Assembly (NCBI RefSeq): GCF_030652235.1
Contig: NZ_JAUSBA010000045.1
Span: forward strand, 1-64,000
Reading direction: 5' to 3'
Origin: Cypionkella sp.
GTDB taxonomy: Bacteria > Pseudomonadota > Alphaproteobacteria > Rhodobacterales > Rhodobacteraceae
DNA: 64,000 nt
The notes under the pieces were generated by a model. The model made no database searches. It saw only the letters and a list, made by a program, of their open reading frames with translations, and was not told where the DNA came from. Below are positions 25,712 through 35,103 of this stretch, one piece after another. Within the stretch, counting starts at the first letter, position 1. Every line of letters starts with the position of its first letter. Made by a program: the position numbers and the translations under genes.

Positions 25712-26171
25712 AGCGACGCCCCCCCAAACCCACGCCGCCCCGGACCTGATCCGGGGCCTCAAACTTGCGCAACACAAGGTCGCGCCCAATCTCGGGAGGA
25801 CGCGCCAACAGAGGTTCTAACCGGTTTATCCCTCACCCCCCCGGAATTTCCGCTGGCACAGTCCCAATAGCGCCCTCCTAGCGAGAGTTCGGGCGGGGTT
25901 TATTTTTGAATTCGGACAAAAAGGTTTATAAGGTGCGCTCCGGGCTATACCAGACGTGACGATGTGCCTAAAATTGAGTTTCTGGCGTTAGCTTCGCTGA
26001 AGGTTCAACATGTGCACCTAATTCGCGCAGATGGTTAACAACCTCCAACACCTCACAAACCACCCCAATCATATGGCCCCTTCCCATACCAAAAATGGCC
26101 GCTTTCCGGGTCGTTAGCCTTTCGTAAATCGGCCAATGAACAAAGCGATCTCAACCACTAGGAACTGCCAC
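25712..26171. other. 460-bp gap between EamA pair and lytic transglycosylase
   Basis: The gap starts with the palindrome CCCCGGACCTGATCCGGGG (25738-25756), a shortened relative of the long palindrome at 37761. Around 25871-25911 a CGCCC/GGGCG stem followed by TTTATTTTT could terminate the plus-strand unit. The remaining 250 bp are less GC-rich than the neighbouring genes, with short words such as AACCGGTT and GTTAACAAC, but no ORF, tRNA or known RNA motif that I recognise. A small RNA is possible but unsupported. Confidence 0.45.
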
Positions 26172-28124
26172 CTACCGCCCCGTCAATTCCGCCGAAATCC
26201 GCACTGGCCCCACCACGCCTTTTAACTTAGCGCGGTAGATCACCACCCCCTCCGCCACCCGCATCACATAGGTGCGGGTCTCGCCAAACGGGATTATTTC
26301 AACCCAATCCACCACATCGACGCTATCGTTGCGCGGATCACCAAACTGCTCAATCCATTTGGCTGGCCGCCCCGGCCCGGCATTATAGCCCGAGGCGATC
26401 AGCGCCACCGCTGGCCCGAATTTCTCAATCATATGGCTTAGATAAATCGACCCCATCCGCACATTGAACGGCGGATCGCTGATCAACCGCCCCGCAGATG
26501 AAGTCTCCCCCAGCCCCTTCGCCACATGCTCTGCCGTCGCAGGCATCACCTGCATCAATCCTCGCGCCCCCGCCCTGCTTTGCGCCGACGGATCAAACTC
26601 ACTCTCACGCCGCGAAATAGACAACGCCAAGGCACGGCTAACCGCCAGCCCATTCGGCACCATCGCAGGCACCGGATAATAGGCACGCGGCAAGATCACC
26701 CCGCGCTCTGCCGCCTGCTTGGCCACCAGCAAAGCGATATGCGGCTCATCCATCCGCAACGCCAAATCTGCAAGCTGTTCCAAGCCCTTAGCATCCAAAC
26801 CTTCCGCCACTTGCAGGAAAAACCGTTTCGCCAAAGTCCGATCGCCAGCCTCAGCCAACGCCATCCCCGCCGCCAAGACCGAACTGCCCGCAAACCCCGA
26901 AGTCCGCCAGCCGGGCGTCGCCTCTCCCACATTCACCAGCGCAGGGTCCAGCGGCAGACCAATCTTCTCTGACGCGAGCATCCCATAATAAGCCGTCTGA
27001 TTGCGCGCCGCCCGCGCATAGGCCGCATCCGCCCCGGCGTGATCGCCCTTGGCTTCCAACGCCCGGCCCATCCAATATTCCGCCCGCGCGACGGAAATCG
27101 GAGTCGCCACAGCTTCCTTTAAATGCTTGAAATGCTTGATCGCCACATCCGGCTCACCCAGCTTCCGCAAAGCTATGAAGCCCGAGAGAAACTCCAGATC
27201 AACATAATCATTGCCCTTGCTCATCTGATGGTTCGCCGCCACCCGCAGCGCCAGCTTCGGCTCGCCCTGCCGCAGCAAGACCCGCGCCAAATCCGCCCGT
27301 CGTTTGCCCCATGCCTCAGGATCGCCCAAGCCTGCGGCCGTCTTGCTGCGCTCAAGGATCAGCGTCGCGGCATCGTCATAGCGATCCGCCCGCATCCGGT
27401 AATCAAACCGCGCAAACGCCAACCCCGGATCACCCAGTACCGCCTTCGGCACCGCCTCGACCAGATCCACCGCAGCCGCACTGTCCGCCTGCAACGCCAT
27501 CCGCGCCCGCGCCAAAGCCTGCCAGTCTTTTGAGACCCGCGGCAGCATCCGATCGGCCTCAGCCTTGCGCCCGCCGTCCCACAGGATCCGGTCCAGCCGT
27601 ACCTCATGCGCCACCGCCAAGGGTGCTCCCATGATGGCCAGCATCGCGGTCTCATCCGCCGCCTCAAACTTCAGCGTGGTCCAAGCCCGAAACGCCTCGG
27701 CTTCGGCATCACCAGACCGCCCCAAGGCGACCAAAGCCGTGACCAACGCCACCGCCCCCGCCCCGGTCTTAGGCCCCCCCGCCCCAAAATACGCCACCAC
27801 CCGCGCCGGATCGGTAGAGCGCGCCACCGCGACCTCCCCCTTTTCGCGCAACAGCGGCAGCCCCGGCCAATCCGGGCGGCGCGCGATAAATCCCTCGTAA
27901 TCCCCCATGCGGCCCTGACCGTCGCGCAGCCATTGCCATAAGATCACATCGCCGCCGATCGCCCCCGCCCCCTGCGCCGCCGTGAGTGCAGCAGGCCAAT
28001 CCTTGGCCTCCGCCGCTTTCAACGCGACCGTAAAGGACGCGGCCTGATCGGCCCGCGCTATAGGAGACATCACCAGTGAAACGCCGATTATGACCGCTTT
28101 TGCGATCTTGCTTATTCTGCTCAT
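26172..28124 (-). CDS. slt: Soluble lytic murein transglycosylase
   Basis: 650-aa periplasmic enzyme that cleaves peptidoglycan glycan strands to anhydro-muropeptides. The ATG at 28124 begins a signal peptide (MSRISKIAKAVIIGVSLVMSPIARADQ); the open frame extends further upstream but without signal or family sequence. Residues 30 to about 480 are a TPR-like superhelical domain. The SLT catalytic domain is at the C-terminus with ISRRESEFDPSAQSRAGARGLMQVMP (catalytic Glu near residue 506) and the later ALIASGYNAGPGRP. Length and domain order match Slt70-like enzymes. Divergent from dapA. Confidence 0.92.
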   Translation of the reverse strand: MSRISKIAKAVIIGVSLVMSPIARADQAASFTVALKAAEAKDWPAALTAAQGAGAIGGDVILWQWLRDGQGRMGDYEGFIARRPDWPGLPLLREKGEVAVARSTDPARVVAYFGAGGPKTGAGAVALVTALVALGRSGDAEAEAFRAWTTLKFEAADETAMLAIMGAPLAVAHEVRLDRILWDGGRKAEADRMLPRVSKDWQALARARMALQADSAAAVDLVEAVPKAVLGDPGLAFARFDYRMRADRYDDAATLILERSKTAAGLGDPEAWGKRRADLARVLLRQGEPKLALRVAANHQMSKGNDYVDLEFLSGFIALRKLGEPDVAIKHFKHLKEAVATPISVARAEYWMGRALEAKGDHAGADAAYARAARNQTAYYGMLASEKIGLPLDPALVNVGEATPGWRTSGFAGSSVLAAGMALAEAGDRTLAKRFFLQVAEGLDAKGLEQLADLALRMDEPHIALLVAKQAAERGVILPRAYYPVPAMVPNGLAVSRALALSISRRESEFDPSAQSRAGARGLMQVMPATAEHVAKGLGETSSAGRLISDPPFNVRMGSIYLSHMIEKFGPAVALIASGYNAGPGRPAKWIEQFGDPRNDSVDVVDWVEIIPFGETRTYVMRVAEGVVIYRAKLKGVVGPVRISAELTGR

Positions 28125-28281
28125 CCGCCTATTTTGCCCCAACCCCCGGATTCTAACAACCCAAAACCCCGTGAACCCGGCAAATCGCCGCCCATACTTG
28201 GCAAAACGCCGATCCCCGGTTAGGTAGGCAACGCTTACACAATAGCGATTCCAGATCGCCCTTCCAGAGGAGACGCGCACC

Positions 28282-29154
28282 ATGATCACAGGGTCCATTC
28301 CCGCACTGGTTACGCCGTTCAAGAACGGTGACCTCGATCTGGTGACGCTGAAGAAGCTGGTCGAGTGGCATATCGCCGAAGGCTCCACGGGCTTGGTTCC
28401 GGTCGGCACCACCGGCGAAAGCCCGACGCTTTCCCATGAGGAACACCAGAAAGTCATCGAAGTGGTGGTTCAAACCGCCGCTGGTCGCGTGCCGGTGATC
28501 GCAGGGGCGGGCTCAAACAACACCTCGGAAGGCATCTCGCTGATCCGCTTCGCCGAGAAAGTCGGCGCGGATGCAGCCCTGGTGGTGACGCCCTATTACA
28601 ACCGCCCGACCCAAGCCGGGCTGGTGGCGCATTTTACCGCTTTGCATGATGCGTGCCAACTGCCGATCATCATCTACAACATTCCCGGCCGCTCGGTTGT
28701 CGATATGTCGCCCGACACGATGGGCACATTGGCAAAGCTGCCGCGCATCATCGGCGTGAAAGACGCCACCGGCAAGATCGAGCGCGTCTCGATGCAGCGC
28801 GCCACCTGTGGTGCCGATTTCATCCAGCTTTCAGGCAATGACGACACCGCCTTGGGCTTCAACGCCCACGGCGGCACGGGCTGCATCAGCGTGACGGCCA
28901 ACGTCGCCCCCCGTCTGTGTGCAGAATTCCAGGCCGCCACCCTCGCAGGCGACTACACCAAAGCCCTTGCTTACCAAGACAAACTGATGCCGCTGCATGA
29001 GGCGATTTTCCTTGAGCCCGGTCTGGTCGGCGCAAAATACGGCCTGTCGCTGCTCGGCCTTTGTGCCGAAGATGTCCGCCTGCCGCTGGTCAGCCTGACC
29101 GACCCCACCAAAGCCCGCATCAAAGCCGCGATGCAGCACGCGGGCCTGATCTAA
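28282..29154 (+). CDS. dapA: 4-hydroxy-tetrahydrodipicolinate synthase
   Basis: 290-aa aldolase-family enzyme condensing pyruvate with aspartate semialdehyde, the first committed step of DAP/lysine synthesis. Conserved features are [14 protein letters not shown] (substrate threonines near 44-45), YYNRPTQAG with the catalytic tyrosine, and [14 protein letters not shown] with the Schiff-base lysine near residue 161. The ATG at 28282 follows GAGGAGACG. Not linked to dapF, which lies 8 kb away. Confidence 0.95.
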   Translation: MITGSIPALVTPFKNGDLDLVTLKKLVEWHIAEGSTGLVPVGTTGESPTLSHEEHQKVIEVVVQTAAGRVPVIAGAGSNNTSEGISLIRFAEKVGADAALVVTPYYNRPTQAGLVAHFTALHDACQLPIIIYNIPGRSVVDMSPDTMGTLAKLPRIIGVKDATGKIERVSMQRATCGADFIQLSGNDDTALGFNAHGGTGCISVTANVAPRLCAEFQAATLAGDYTKALAYQDKLMPLHEAIFLEPGLVGAKYGLSLLGLCAEDVRLPLVSLTDPTKARIKAAMQHAGLI

Positions 29155-29157
29155 CGC

Positions 29158-29229
29158 TTTCACATTGGCCTAAATACTCCCGCCGGAGGCTCCTGAGGCC
29201 AGCCTCGGATGCCTCCGGCGGGAGTATTT
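29158..29229. repeat. Dispersed inverted repeat with 19-bp perfect arms
   Basis: AAATACTCCCGCCGGAGGC (29172-29190) and its exact complement (29211-29229) enclose a 20-nt spacer that itself contains a GAGG/CCTC hairpin. The lead-in TTCACATTGGCCTAAATA is shared with the repeat near 22090. Placed 4 bp after the dapA stop and followed by CAAAAAG, it probably also serves as the dapA terminator. Confidence 0.75.
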
Positions 29230-29258
29230 CAAAAAGAGCAATTCAGCAGAAAGCCCCA

Positions 29259-30119
29259 ATGACCCCCAACCTGCGCGGCAGCCTTTACATGACCGCTGCG
29301 ATGGCGGGCTTCGCGGCAGAAGATGCATTCCTGAAGGCCGCCAGCCAGTCCATTCCGGTGGGCGAGGCGATTTTGATCATGGGGCTGATCGGCATTGCGG
29401 TGTTCTCAGCCCTCGCGATGCGCGCAGGCAATCCACCCATTCCGCGTGCGATGTTCACTGGCACGATGGCGCTGCGTTCAGGCTTTGAGATCACCGGGCG
29501 GCTGTTCTATGCCCTTGCCATTGCCCTGACCCCGATTTCGCTCGCCTCGGCGATCCTGCAAGCCACACCGCTCGTGGTGGTTCTGGGCGCGGCCGTGATC
29601 TTTGGCGAAACCGTCGGGCTGAAGCGCTGGCTGCTGATCGTGCTCGGCTTCATCGGCGTGCTCATCATCCTGCGCCCCGGTCTTGACGGCTTCTCGGCAC
29701 TTTCCCTGCTGGCGCTCGTCGCCATGCTGGGCTTTGCAGGCCGCGATCTTGCCACGCGGGCAGCACCCCCGGCACTGTCGAACGCCCAACTCGGCGTCAC
29801 CGGGTTCATCATGCTAACCCTTTCCGGCGTGATCATCACCGCCGTCACCGGCAAAGCCGTCCTGCCCAACCCGCCAACCCTGGGCCTGATCGCCGGAGCC
29901 GCCACTTTCGGTATCGCCGCTTATGCCGCGCTCACCACCGCCATGCGCTGCGGCGAGATCGCCGTGGTCACACCGTTCCGCTACACCCGGCTGCTGTTTG
30001 CGATGATCCTTGGCATCACGGTGTTTGGCGAGCGCCCCGATGCCGCCACCCTCACCGGCGCTGCGATCATCGTGGCATGCGGCGTGATCATCCTTGGCCA
30101 GACCCGCCGCCGCGCCTAA
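29259..30119 (+). CDS. DMT-superfamily (EamA) transporter
   Basis: 286-aa inner-membrane protein with about ten membrane segments in two EamA repeats. The ATG at 29259 (MTPNLRGSLYMTAAMAGFAAEDAFLKAAS) lies just after the inverted repeat; the longer open frame upstream overlaps dapA in another frame and is not credible. Characteristic blocks are ASAILQATPLVVVLGAAVIFGE and VVTPFRYTRLLFAMILGITVFGERPD. It is not a close copy of the tandem EamA pair at 24-25.7 kb. Substrate unknown. Confidence 0.87.
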   Translation: MTPNLRGSLYMTAAMAGFAAEDAFLKAASQSIPVGEAILIMGLIGIAVFSALAMRAGNPPIPRAMFTGTMALRSGFEITGRLFYALAIALTPISLASAILQATPLVVVLGAAVIFGETVGLKRWLLIVLGFIGVLIILRPGLDGFSALSLLALVAMLGFAGRDLATRAAPPALSNAQLGVTGFIMLTLSGVIITAVTGKAVLPNPPTLGLIAGAATFGIAAYAALTTAMRCGEIAVVTPFRYTRLLFAMILGITVFGERPDAATLTGAAIIVACGVIILGQTRRRA

Positions 30120-30173
30120 TTTCAGCGCGCCCGACTGGACTCTGCCAAAGCGAACCCCTATTTCCAGCATATT

Positions 30174-30659
30174 ATGGTAGAAAAATCAGACCCAAACTCT
30201 AAACTGATCGCCGAAAATCGGCGCGCCCGCTTCGATTTTGCCATCGAATGGGATTTGGAGGCTGGCATCATGCTGCACGGCTCCGAGGTGAAATCCCTGC
30301 GCAAGGGCGGCTCGAATATCGCCGAAAGCTATGCCTCGGTTGAAGGTGGCGAGTTGTGGCTGATCAACGGCTACATTGCGCCCTATCTGCAAGCTGTGAT
30401 GTTCCCGCATGATGAGCGCCGCCGCCGTAAGCTACTGGTAAACAAAAAGGAATTGTCGCGCCTGTGGAACGCCGTCGGCCGCGAAGGCATGACCATCGTG
30501 CCGTTGAAAATGTATTTCAACGAGCGCGGCATGGTGAAGCTGAAGCTTGGCGTCGCAAAGGGCAAAAAGCAGGCCGACAAGCGCGCGACCTCAGCCAAGC
30601 GCGATTGGGATCGGCAGAAATCACGCATTATGAAAGAAGGCATGAAGGCTAAGCTTTAG
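30174..30659 (+). CDS. smpB: SsrA (tmRNA)-binding protein
   Basis: 161-aa partner of tmRNA in trans-translation, rescuing stalled ribosomes. Family blocks are [39 protein letters not shown] and [14 protein letters not shown], followed by the basic tail [19 protein letters not shown]. The start at 30174 lacks a strong ribosome site but matches the conserved N-terminal length. No tmRNA gene was found in the window. Confidence 0.95.
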   Translation: MVEKSDPNSKLIAENRRARFDFAIEWDLEAGIMLHGSEVKSLRKGGSNIAESYASVEGGELWLINGYIAPYLQAVMFPHDERRRRKLLVNKKELSRLWNAVGREGMTIVPLKMYFNERGMVKLKLGVAKGKKQADKRATSAKRDWDRQKSRIMKEGMKAKL

Positions 30660-30797
30660 CATTCTGCTGAAAACATTGCCTAAATGCCTAGATTCTGGCA
30701 TAACTTCCCTTATCCGGTCCTAGACCTCCGGGTCCAGAAATGGCCGGGAAATGTCACGCTCCAACGGCGGGCATCAAGTAGGGAAGGAAGAAGTATC

Positions 30798-31091
30798 ATG
30801 GATATGAACTTTATCATCCAGCTGATCGCGGGTGCTTTGGGCGGCAACGCGGCAGGTGCGGTGCTGAAAAACCTGAATCTCGGAACTTTGGGCAACTCGA
30901 TCGTCGGGATTCTCGGCGGCGGTCTGGGCGGCCAGATTCTTGCCATGGTGGGTGGCGCAGGGGCAACTGTGGCGGCCACGGGGGGCACCGATATGGCTGC
31001 GATCATCACCTCGGTGGTTTCAGGCGGCGTGGGTGGTGGTGTGCTGGTGGCGATTGTCGGCGCGGTCAAGAACGCGATGGCGAAAAGCTAA
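30798..31091 (+). CDS. Small glycine-rich membrane protein of unknown function
   Basis: 97-aa hydrophobic protein starting at the ATG after a GGAAGGAAG ribosome site. It is almost entirely Gly, Ala, Val, Leu and Ile, with GxxxG-like spacing (GALGGNAAGAVLKN, GILGGGLGGQIL, GGVGGGVLVAIVGAVK), suggesting two or three membrane helices that pack by glycine zippers. It has one lysine-containing polar end (AMAKS). It stands alone between smpB and the sulfurtransferase. I do not recognise a named family. Confidence 0.7.
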   Translation: MDMNFIIQLIAGALGGNAAGAVLKNLNLGTLGNSIVGILGGGLGGQILAMVGGAGATVAATGGTDMAAIITSVVSGGVGGGVLVAIVGAVKNAMAKS

Positions 31092-31200
31092 TATTCTTGC
31101 GCGGGCGTGCCATTGCGCGCCCGCGCTCTCTTGTTTGACAGCCTGCTTGGGTTTAACTGCAGCAACATCCCCGCCGAAATCCCGCAGCCCGAGGCCCCAG

Positions 31201-32085
31201 ATGACCCCATCCCCCGCCGATGATCCGAAAACCCTGGTCAGCACCGCTTGGCTGGCCGCGCACCGCGCCGACCCTGATTTGCGGCTGATCGACGCCAGCT
31301 GGTATTTGCCCGACTCAGGCCGCAGCGCGAAGGCCGAGTATCAGACCACCCATATCCCCGGCGCGCGATTCTTCGACATTGATGAGATCACCGATCACCG
31401 TTCTGCTCTGCCGCACATGGCGCCGCCGCCCGAGAAATTCATCTCGCGCCTGCGCGCCATGGGCATCGGCGACGGCCATCAGGTGGTGATTTATGACGGC
31501 TCCGGGCTGTTCTCTGCCGCCCGCGTCTGGTGGACCTTCCGCCTGATGGGCAAAACCGATGTCGCCGTGCTGGACGGTGGCCTGCCGAAATGGCGCGCCG
31601 AGGGGCGTGAGATCGAAGACATGCCCCCCATCGTGCGCGACCGCCACATGACCGTCTCCCGCCAGAACCATCTGGTGAAAGATGTCACCCAAGTGGCCCA
31701 CGCCGCCAAACTGGGCGAGGCCGAGATTATCGACGCCCGTGGCGCGCCCCGCTTCAAGGGCGAAATCCCCGAGCCCCGCCCCGGCCTGCGCGCGGGCCAT
31801 ATTCCGGGGGCAAAAAATGTGCCCTACAGCACGCTTCTAAACCCCGATGGCACGATGAAATCCCCCGAAGCCCTGCGCGCGGTGTTCGAGGCCGCAGGGG
31901 TGAACCTCGCCAAACCCGCGATCACCTCTTGCGGCTCAGGCGTGACGGCGGCGATCCTCAGCCTTGCGCTGGAACGCATCGGCCACCGCAACCATGCGCT
32001 CTACGATGGCTCTTGGGCCGAATGGGGCATGTATGACGACCTTGCGGTCGAAAAAGGACCTGCGGGCGTAGGCCTGCAAACTTAG
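31201..32085 (+). CDS. sseA: 3-mercaptopyruvate sulfurtransferase
   Basis: 294-aa tandem rhodanese protein. The N-terminal inactive rhodanese domain includes IDASWYLPDSGRSAKAEYQTTHIPGARFFDID. The C-terminal domain carries the active-site loop C-G-S-G-V-T at about residue 244. The CGSGVTA loop is the mercaptopyruvate type, unlike the thiosulfate-type CRKGVT. It starts at 31201 and is followed 8 bp after its stop by an aromatic/aspartate aminotransferase. That partner could supply 3-mercaptopyruvate by transaminating cysteine (inference). Confidence 0.9.
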   Translation: MTPSPADDPKTLVSTAWLAAHRADPDLRLIDASWYLPDSGRSAKAEYQTTHIPGARFFDIDEITDHRSALPHMAPPPEKFISRLRAMGIGDGHQVVIYDGSGLFSAARVWWTFRLMGKTDVAVLDGGLPKWRAEGREIEDMPPIVRDRHMTVSRQNHLVKDVTQVAHAAKLGEAEIIDARGAPRFKGEIPEPRPGLRAGHIPGAKNVPYSTLLNPDGTMKSPEALRAVFEAAGVNLAKPAITSCGSGVTAAILSLALERIGHRNHALYDGSWAEWGMYDDLAVEKGPAGVGLQT

Positions 32086-32093
32086 GATAAGCG

Positions 32094-33272
32094 ATGTTAG
32101 AGACCCTAAACCCGCAGCCGCAGGACAAAATCCTGCAACTGATCCAGCTGTATAAAGACGATCCCCGCGACACCAAGATTGACCTTGGCGTCGGCGTCTA
32201 CAAAGACGCCACGGGTCTGACCCCGGTGATGCGCGCGGTCAAAGCCGCCGAGAAAAAGCTGTGGGAGGTGGAGACCACCAAGACCTACACCGGCCTTGCA
32301 GGCGAGCCCGCCTATAATGCCGCCATGGTCAAATTGATCCTCGGTGATGGCTACACCGACTGCGCCGCGTCGGTGGCCACCCCCGGCGGCACCGGGGCAA
32401 TCCGTCAGGCGCTGGAACTGATCAAACTGGCCTTGCCAACCGCGACCGTCTGGCTGTCCAACCCAACTTGGCCGAACCATCCGTCGATCATCAAATACCT
32501 CGGCATGAAGATGGCCGAGTACCGCTATTTTGATGCCGCCACCCGTGGCATCGACTTTGCGGGCTTGATGGAAGATTTGGCAAAAGTGCAAGCAGGCGAC
32601 GCTGTGCTGCTGCACGGCTGCTGCCACAACCCAACGGGGGCGAACCTGAACGCCGATCAATGGGCCGAGGTCGCGAAACTACTGCTGGCAAAGGGCGCTA
32701 TCCCCTTCGTTGACCTCGCCTACCAAGGCTTCGGCGACGGGCTGGAGCAAGACGCCGCCGCCACAAGGATGATCGCCCAGACCTTCCCCGAAGTGCTGAT
32801 CGCCGCCTCATGTAGCAAAAATTTCGGCATCTACCGCGAACGCACGGGCATCCTGATCGCCCTAGGCGACCCAGCCCGCCGCGCTGTGACACAAGGCAAT
32901 CTCGCCTTCCTGAACCGGCAAAACTACAGCTTCCCGCCCGATCACGGTGCGCGGCTGGTGACGATGATCTTGGAAGATGACGCTTTGCGCGCCGACTGGA
33001 AAGCGGAGCTGGAAGAAGTCCGCCTCAACATGCTGACCCTGCGCCAAAGCCTCGCGGATGAACTGCGCCGCGCCACCAACTCGGATCGGTTTGATTTCGT
33101 CGCCTTCCATCGCGGCATGTTCAGCCGCCTTGGGTTGACCGAAGCGCAGGTCAACACCCTGCGCGATCAGCACGGCATCTATATGGTTGGCGACAGCCGT
33201 ATCAACATCGCGGGTTTGAACGCCAAAACCGTGCCTATCCTCGCCAAAGCCATCGCCCAACTCACCGCGTAA
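32094..33272 (+). CDS. Aromatic/aspartate class I aminotransferase
   Basis: 392-aa PLP enzyme of the AspC/TyrB subgroup Ia. Key features are GVGVYKDATGLTPVMRAVKAAEK near the N-terminus, the NPTG-type cofactor motif CCHNPTGANL, YQGFGDGLEQDA, and the Schiff-base lysine K242 in SCSKNFGIYRERTG. TyrB-type enzymes interconvert aspartate, tyrosine and phenylalanine with 2-oxo acids and can accept cysteine. Downstream lies a bidirectional terminator. Confidence 0.9.
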   Translation: MLETLNPQPQDKILQLIQLYKDDPRDTKIDLGVGVYKDATGLTPVMRAVKAAEKKLWEVETTKTYTGLAGEPAYNAAMVKLILGDGYTDCAASVATPGGTGAIRQALELIKLALPTATVWLSNPTWPNHPSIIKYLGMKMAEYRYFDAATRGIDFAGLMEDLAKVQAGDAVLLHGCCHNPTGANLNADQWAEVAKLLLAKGAIPFVDLAYQGFGDGLEQDAAATRMIAQTFPEVLIAASCSKNFGIYRERTGILIALGDPARRAVTQGNLAFLNRQNYSFPPDHGARLVTMILEDDALRADWKAELEEVRLNMLTLRQSLADELRRATNSDRFDFVAFHRGMFSRLGLTEAQVNTLRDQHGIYMVGDSRINIAGLNAKTVPILAKAIAQLTA

Positions 33273-33318
33273 CCGGAAAATCCAATTTTCCGTACATGAT
33301 TTTCGGCTTCGAAATGAA

Positions 33319-33352
33319 AACGGCCCGCAGGGGGAGGATCCTGCGGGCCGTT
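33319..33352. terminator. Bidirectional terminator between aminotransferase and amtB
   Basis: A 12-bp perfect stem AACGGCCCGCAG / CTGCGGGCCGTT with a 10-nt loop is followed by TCTTCTATC on the plus strand and TTTTCATTT on the minus strand. It lies between the convergent aminotransferase and amtB genes and can serve both. Confidence 0.85.
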
Positions 33353-33398
33353 CTTCTATCAACCCCCTTCGGGGAGGAACCGCCGGCGGTTGCCGTTC

Positions 33399-34751
33399 TT
33401 AGCCGTGATAAGCCGCTTCGCCATGCGCGGCCAAATCAAGGCCCTGACGCTCGGTATCCGCATCCACGCGCAGACCGATGGTCATGTCGATCAGCTTGTA
33501 GATGATGAACGAGATCACGCCGGACCACACCAGAGTGATCGCAACCGCTTCGATCTGGATCAAGACCTGTGCGCCGATGGAATAGTCGTCACCTTTGACG
33601 CCACCCAACGAACCCGCCGAGAACACCCCGGTGAGCACCGCACCGATGATCCCGCCGACGCCGTGGATGCCAAACACGTCCAAGCTGTCGTCATACTGGA
33701 ACTTGTTCTTCACCACGGTGACGAAGAAATAGCAGCCCAGCACTGCAAGCACGCCCAGTGCAATCGCGCCCATCGGGCCCACCGTGCCACAAGCCGGGGT
33801 GATTGCGACCAGACCGGCCACCATACCCGAAGCCGCACCCAGCATCGACGCTTTTCCGCGCTGAATGCCTTCCAACAACGACCAAGCCAGCGTCGCCGCA
33901 GCGGTGGCCACAAAGGTGTTGATCATCGCCAGCGTCGCACCGCCATTGGCTTCCAGATTTGAGCCCACGTTGAAGCCAAACCAGCCAAACCACAGCATCG
34001 ACGCGCCGATCATCGTCATCACCATCGAATGCGGTGCCATGTTTTCTTTGCCATAGCCAACCCGCTTGCCGATCACAAGGCAACCAACCAAAGCCGCGAT
34101 GCCTGCGTTGATATGCACAACCGTGCCGCCCGCAAAGTCAATCGCACCCATCACAAACAACAGGCCGGACGCATCCCAAACCATGTGCGCGATCGGAAAG
34201 TACACAAAGGTCACCCACAAAGCGCAGAACGCCAGCACGGCGGTGAACTTCACCCGCTCGGCAAAGGCGCCGATGATCAGGCCGGGGGTGATTGCGGCGA
34301 AGGTCATCTGGAAGGCGATGAACACGTATTCCGGAATAACATACCCCGCCGAGAACGTGGCTGACATGCTTTCCGCCGTGACACCCGACAAGAACACCTT
34401 GCCGAAACCACCCCAATAGGGCGAGGTGCCGCCGCCGAAGGTCACCGAATAGCCGTACAGCACCCAGATCACCATCACCATGCAGGCGATCAGCGTGGTC
34501 TGCATCAGGATCGACAGCATGTTCTTGCTGCGCACCAAGCCGCCATAAAACAACGCAAGGCCGGGGATCGTCATGAACAGCACCAACGCGGTCGAGGTCA
34601 TCATCCACGACACATCGCCCTTGTCCATCACTGGGGCTGCGGCAACAGCCACCGCCTCAATCACCGGCGCCGTGGCATCCGTTGCAGTCTGCGCCAAAGC
34701 GGGCAAGGCCGCCATGATCGCCGCTGCGCTCAGTCCTAATTTCTTCAGCAT
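33399..34751 (-). CDS. amtB: Ammonium transporter
   Basis: 450-aa channel with a signal-like first segment (MLKKLGLSAAAIMAALPALAQ, cleavage at LAQ) followed by eleven predicted membrane helices. The ATG at 34751 is used; the upstream extension overlaps the glnK end. Family blocks are GGLVRSKNMLSILMQ, the conserved FAGGTVVHINAGIAALV with the pore histidine, and DVFGIHGVGGIIGAVLTGVF with the second pore histidine. It follows glnK by 13 bp, the normal regulatory pairing, in which unmodified GlnK blocks the channel. Confidence 0.95.
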   Translation of the reverse strand: MLKKLGLSAAAIMAALPALAQTATDATAPVIEAVAVAAAPVMDKGDVSWMMTSTALVLFMTIPGLALFYGGLVRSKNMLSILMQTTLIACMVMVIWVLYGYSVTFGGGTSPYWGGFGKVFLSGVTAESMSATFSAGYVIPEYVFIAFQMTFAAITPGLIIGAFAERVKFTAVLAFCALWVTFVYFPIAHMVWDASGLLFVMGAIDFAGGTVVHINAGIAALVGCLVIGKRVGYGKENMAPHSMVMTMIGASMLWFGWFGFNVGSNLEANGGATLAMINTFVATAAATLAWSLLEGIQRGKASMLGAASGMVAGLVAITPACGTVGPMGAIALGVLAVLGCYFFVTVVKNKFQYDDSLDVFGIHGVGGIIGAVLTGVFSAGSLGGVKGDDYSIGAQVLIQIEAVAITLVWSGVISFIIYKLIDMTIGLRVDADTERQGLDLAAHGEAAYHG

Positions 34752-34764
34752 GTTCTGTCCCCTC

Positions 34765-35103
34765 TCACAGCGCATCGTCATCGACATCGCCGGTGCGCAC
34801 CCGCAGGGCGCTTTCCACATTCAACACGAAAATCTTGCCGTCGCCGATCTTGCCGGTGCGGGCGGTCTTGGTGATCGCTTCCACCACCGCATCGGCCAGC
34901 GCATCGGTCACTACGATTTCCAGCCGCATTTTCGGCACGAAGTTCACCGCATATTCTGCACCGCGGTAGATTTCGGTATGGCCCGACTGCATGCCGAAAC
35001 CCTTGATTTCTGTCACCATCATCCCCTGCACGCCGATCGCGGTCAGCGCTTCGCGGACCTCGTCCAGCTTGTAGGGCTTGATGGCAGCTATGATCATTTT
35101 CAC
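34765..35103 (-). CDS. glnK: Nitrogen regulatory protein P-II
   Basis: 112-aa PII signal protein. The start is a GTG at 35103 (giving MKMIIAAIKPYKLDEVREAL, the family N-terminus) with an AAAGGGG ribosome site. The internal ATG at 35097 would remove two residues. The T-loop carries the uridylylated tyrosine in GHTEIYRGAEYAVNFVPK. TGKIGDGKIFVLNVE is the second signature. It senses ATP/ADP and 2-oxoglutarate and gates AmtB. Upstream at 35104-35110 the half palindrome GGTGCACC recalls NtrC-type sites, but I see no clear sigma-54 promoter. Confidence 0.95.
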   Translation of the reverse strand: MKMIIAAIKPYKLDEVREALTAIGVQGMMVTEIKGFGMQSGHTEIYRGAEYAVNFVPKMRLEIVVTDALADAVVEAITKTARTGKIGDGKIFVLNVESALRVRTGDVDDDAL

